A stretch of 6,001 nucleotides of DNA from Mucilaginibacter cryoferens. GTDB lineage: Bacteria > Bacteroidota > Bacteroidia > Sphingobacteriales > Sphingobacteriaceae. The notes below the pieces were generated by a model. It made no database searches. It was not told the origin of the DNA and worked only from the letters and a program-made list of their open reading frames with translations. Below, one piece after another: positions 5,304 to 6,001 of the stretch (position 1 is the first letter of the stretch; each line of letters begins with the position of its first letter). The position numbers were made by a program, and so were the translations under genes. Where the stretch lies: positions 1 to 6,001 of the forward strand of contig NZ_JACHCR010000048.1 of NCBI RefSeq assembly GCF_014205845.1. Direction: 5' to 3'.

Positions 5304-5618
5304 ATGGCAAACATCCAATTCAACTATCTATATCGCGATGCCGGCAACTATAAAAACTTCGGCTCCGTGATTTTCGCCAACCCCAGTAATATTGGCGTGA
5401 CAGAACTCTCCGGCCTAATCCAATCCAACCTGATAGACCAAACCTGGTTTTACAACCACTACTGGCACCTGCCCGATCTTCGCCCCAAAACCTTCAATAA
5501 CCACACCGACCCAACCTGGCACGAGTTTGAAAGAGTGGGCTATACCGATGAAGCGGCAAATTTCAAAATAGAGTTATCGGAATTTATAAAGTTGATAATG
5601 AGGGAGAGCCGGGAATGA
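5304..5618 (+). CDS. Small conserved-looking protein of unknown function
   Basis: This 104-residue soluble protein has no signal peptide or membrane segment. Distinctive stretches are FNYLYRDAGNYKNFGSVIF (residues 6-24) near the N-terminus and DPTWHEFERVGYTDEAAN (69-86) near the C-terminus. I recall similar small hypothetical proteins with YRDxGNYKxFG and WHEFE motifs in Bacteroidota and other bacteria, with no known function. An upstream ATG at 5289 would add five residues (MLSYR). I chose 5304 because the family-like sequence starts right after it and because the upstream motif then sits at the same 33-base distance as for the zinc-ribbon gene. It is 51 bases downstream of the HNH gene on the same strand and may be read through from it. 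Confidence 0.78.
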   Translation: MANIQFNYLYRDAGNYKNFGSVIFANPSNIGVTELSGLIQSNLIDQTWFYNHYWHLPDLRPKTFNNHTDPTWHEFERVGYTDEAANFKIELSEFIKLIMRESRE

Positions 5619-5649
5619 TTCCCGTAAGGAAACAAGCTAAAATACTCTC

Positions 5650-5681
5650 CGATCAATTTACCGACGTCGGTAAATTGATCG
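5650..5681. repeat. perfect 32-bp palindrome
   Basis: The half site CGATCAATTTACCGAC is followed directly by its exact reverse complement, with no spacer (centre GACGTC). It starts 31 bases after the stop of the small orphan gene. In RNA it would form a hairpin of about 14 pairs with a 4-base loop. No T-run follows (GCCTAACATC), so a classical intrinsic terminator is not clear. A bidirectional processing hairpin, a dimer-protein operator or a mobile-repeat core are alternatives. Confidence 0.8.
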
Positions 5682-5783
5682 CCTAACATCCCTACGCTGA
5701 ATCATCCAGCAAGCATCCTTAGCCCTCTTTTCAAGGAAACCCTTAGGTGACGGAAAAATGCTATTACAATCTGGTAGTTAACG

Positions 5784-5852
5784 GAGGTAATCTCGTAGCT
5801 CTACACGGCTAATAAGCATGGCTACGAGATTGCTTCGTACCTTATAATGACA
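5784..5852 (-). repeat. divergent palindromic repeat, copy 4
   Basis: A perfect 11-base inverted repeat, AATCTCGTAGC (5789-5799) with GCTACGAGATT (5821-5831), surrounds CACGGCTAATAAGCATG. The right flank runs on as GCTTCGTACCTTATAATGACA, sharing the TTCGTACCT and ATGACA end of the copies at 43-236. The left flank has AGGTA joined straight to ATCTCG, as if about 7 bases were lost. The element belongs to the same superfamily but has a different stem sequence. Confidence 0.65.
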
Positions 5853-5927
5853 TACTTTTAAAGTATTGATTATCAGTGTGTATTTTTTCAAGCACAACAC
5901 CATCGTCGCCGTCATTGCCTTTAGATT

Positions 5928-5972
5928 AGCTTCAACAAAATAATATAGGTTATTATTATTATTGTTGAAGCT
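5928..5972 (+). terminator. hairpin with T-rich tail (terminator-like)
   Basis: AGCTTCAACAA (5928-5938) pairs exactly with TTGTTGAAGCT (5962-5972). AATAATA (5939-5945) pairs with TATTATT (5954-5960), leaving a one-base bulge (A5961) and an 8-base loop. The sequence after it is T/C-rich (TTCTTTTTGCTTCTTTTTC), as expected for a plus-strand intrinsic terminator. The nearest plus-strand gene ends about 310 bases upstream, so what it terminates is unclear. Confidence 0.5.
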
Positions 5973-6001
5973 TTCTTTTTGCTTCTTTTTCTTTGTTAAT
6001 A

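Larger units (their letters stand above)
5619..6001. other. gene-free terminal region rich in inverted repeats
   Basis: No plausible gene is visible on either strand in these 383 bases. It holds the 32-base perfect palindrome (5650-5681), a divergent palindromic repeat (5784-5852) and a terminator-like hairpin (5928-5972), each listed separately. Positions 5690-5780 contain CCTTAG-type short repeats (CCTTAG at about 5718 and CCCTTAGGTG at about 5741) with no clear structure. Confidence 0.55.

Overview
The window looks like a chromosomal segment from a Gram-negative Bacteroidota bacterium, most likely Sphingobacteriaceae (Mucilaginibacter/Pedobacter-like). The evidence is indirect. Start codons lack Shine-Dalgarno sequences, there is an outer-membrane beta-barrel protein with a Sec signal, the peptidase T and YjbR-type proteins have the flavour of that group, and the intergenic regions carry short palindromic repeats bounded by TGTCAT/ATGACA. 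The genus is an inference from memory, not shown by a marker gene.

Layout. Positions 1-369 hold no gene but three palindromic repeats. Positions 370-2222 (minus strand) hold peptidase T followed by a GNAT acetyltransferase. A 79-base divergent region then separates these from a plus-strand pair: an outer-membrane beta-barrel protein that starts with TTG, and a MmcQ/YjbR-family protein whose ATG overlaps the porin stop by one base. Another copy of the long palindromic repeat sits 12 bases after that pair. Next comes an orphan four-helix membrane protein (3611-4075) and a 302-base gene-free stretch. Then there is a tight two-gene unit: a 54-residue zinc-ribbon protein and an HNH endonuclease, 2 bases apart. 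A small conserved-looking orphan protein follows (5304-5618). Positions 5619-6001 are gene-free but rich in structure: a perfect 32-base palindrome, a fourth divergent palindromic repeat and a terminator-like hairpin.

Function. The left half is ordinary housekeeping: peptide turnover, small-molecule or protein acetylation, and envelope. The right half (about 4080-5700) has an accessory-gene feel, with an HNH nuclease, a tiny zinc ribbon and an orphan protein. A 19-base motif (17/19 identical) lies exactly 33 bases before the start of the zinc-ribbon/HNH unit and again 33 bases before the chosen start of the orphan gene, which hints at shared control. This is the best candidate here for something undescribed. 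No mobile-element gene, integrase, CRISPR array, tRNA or rRNA is visible, so a defence or mobile role for these three genes is only a hypothesis.
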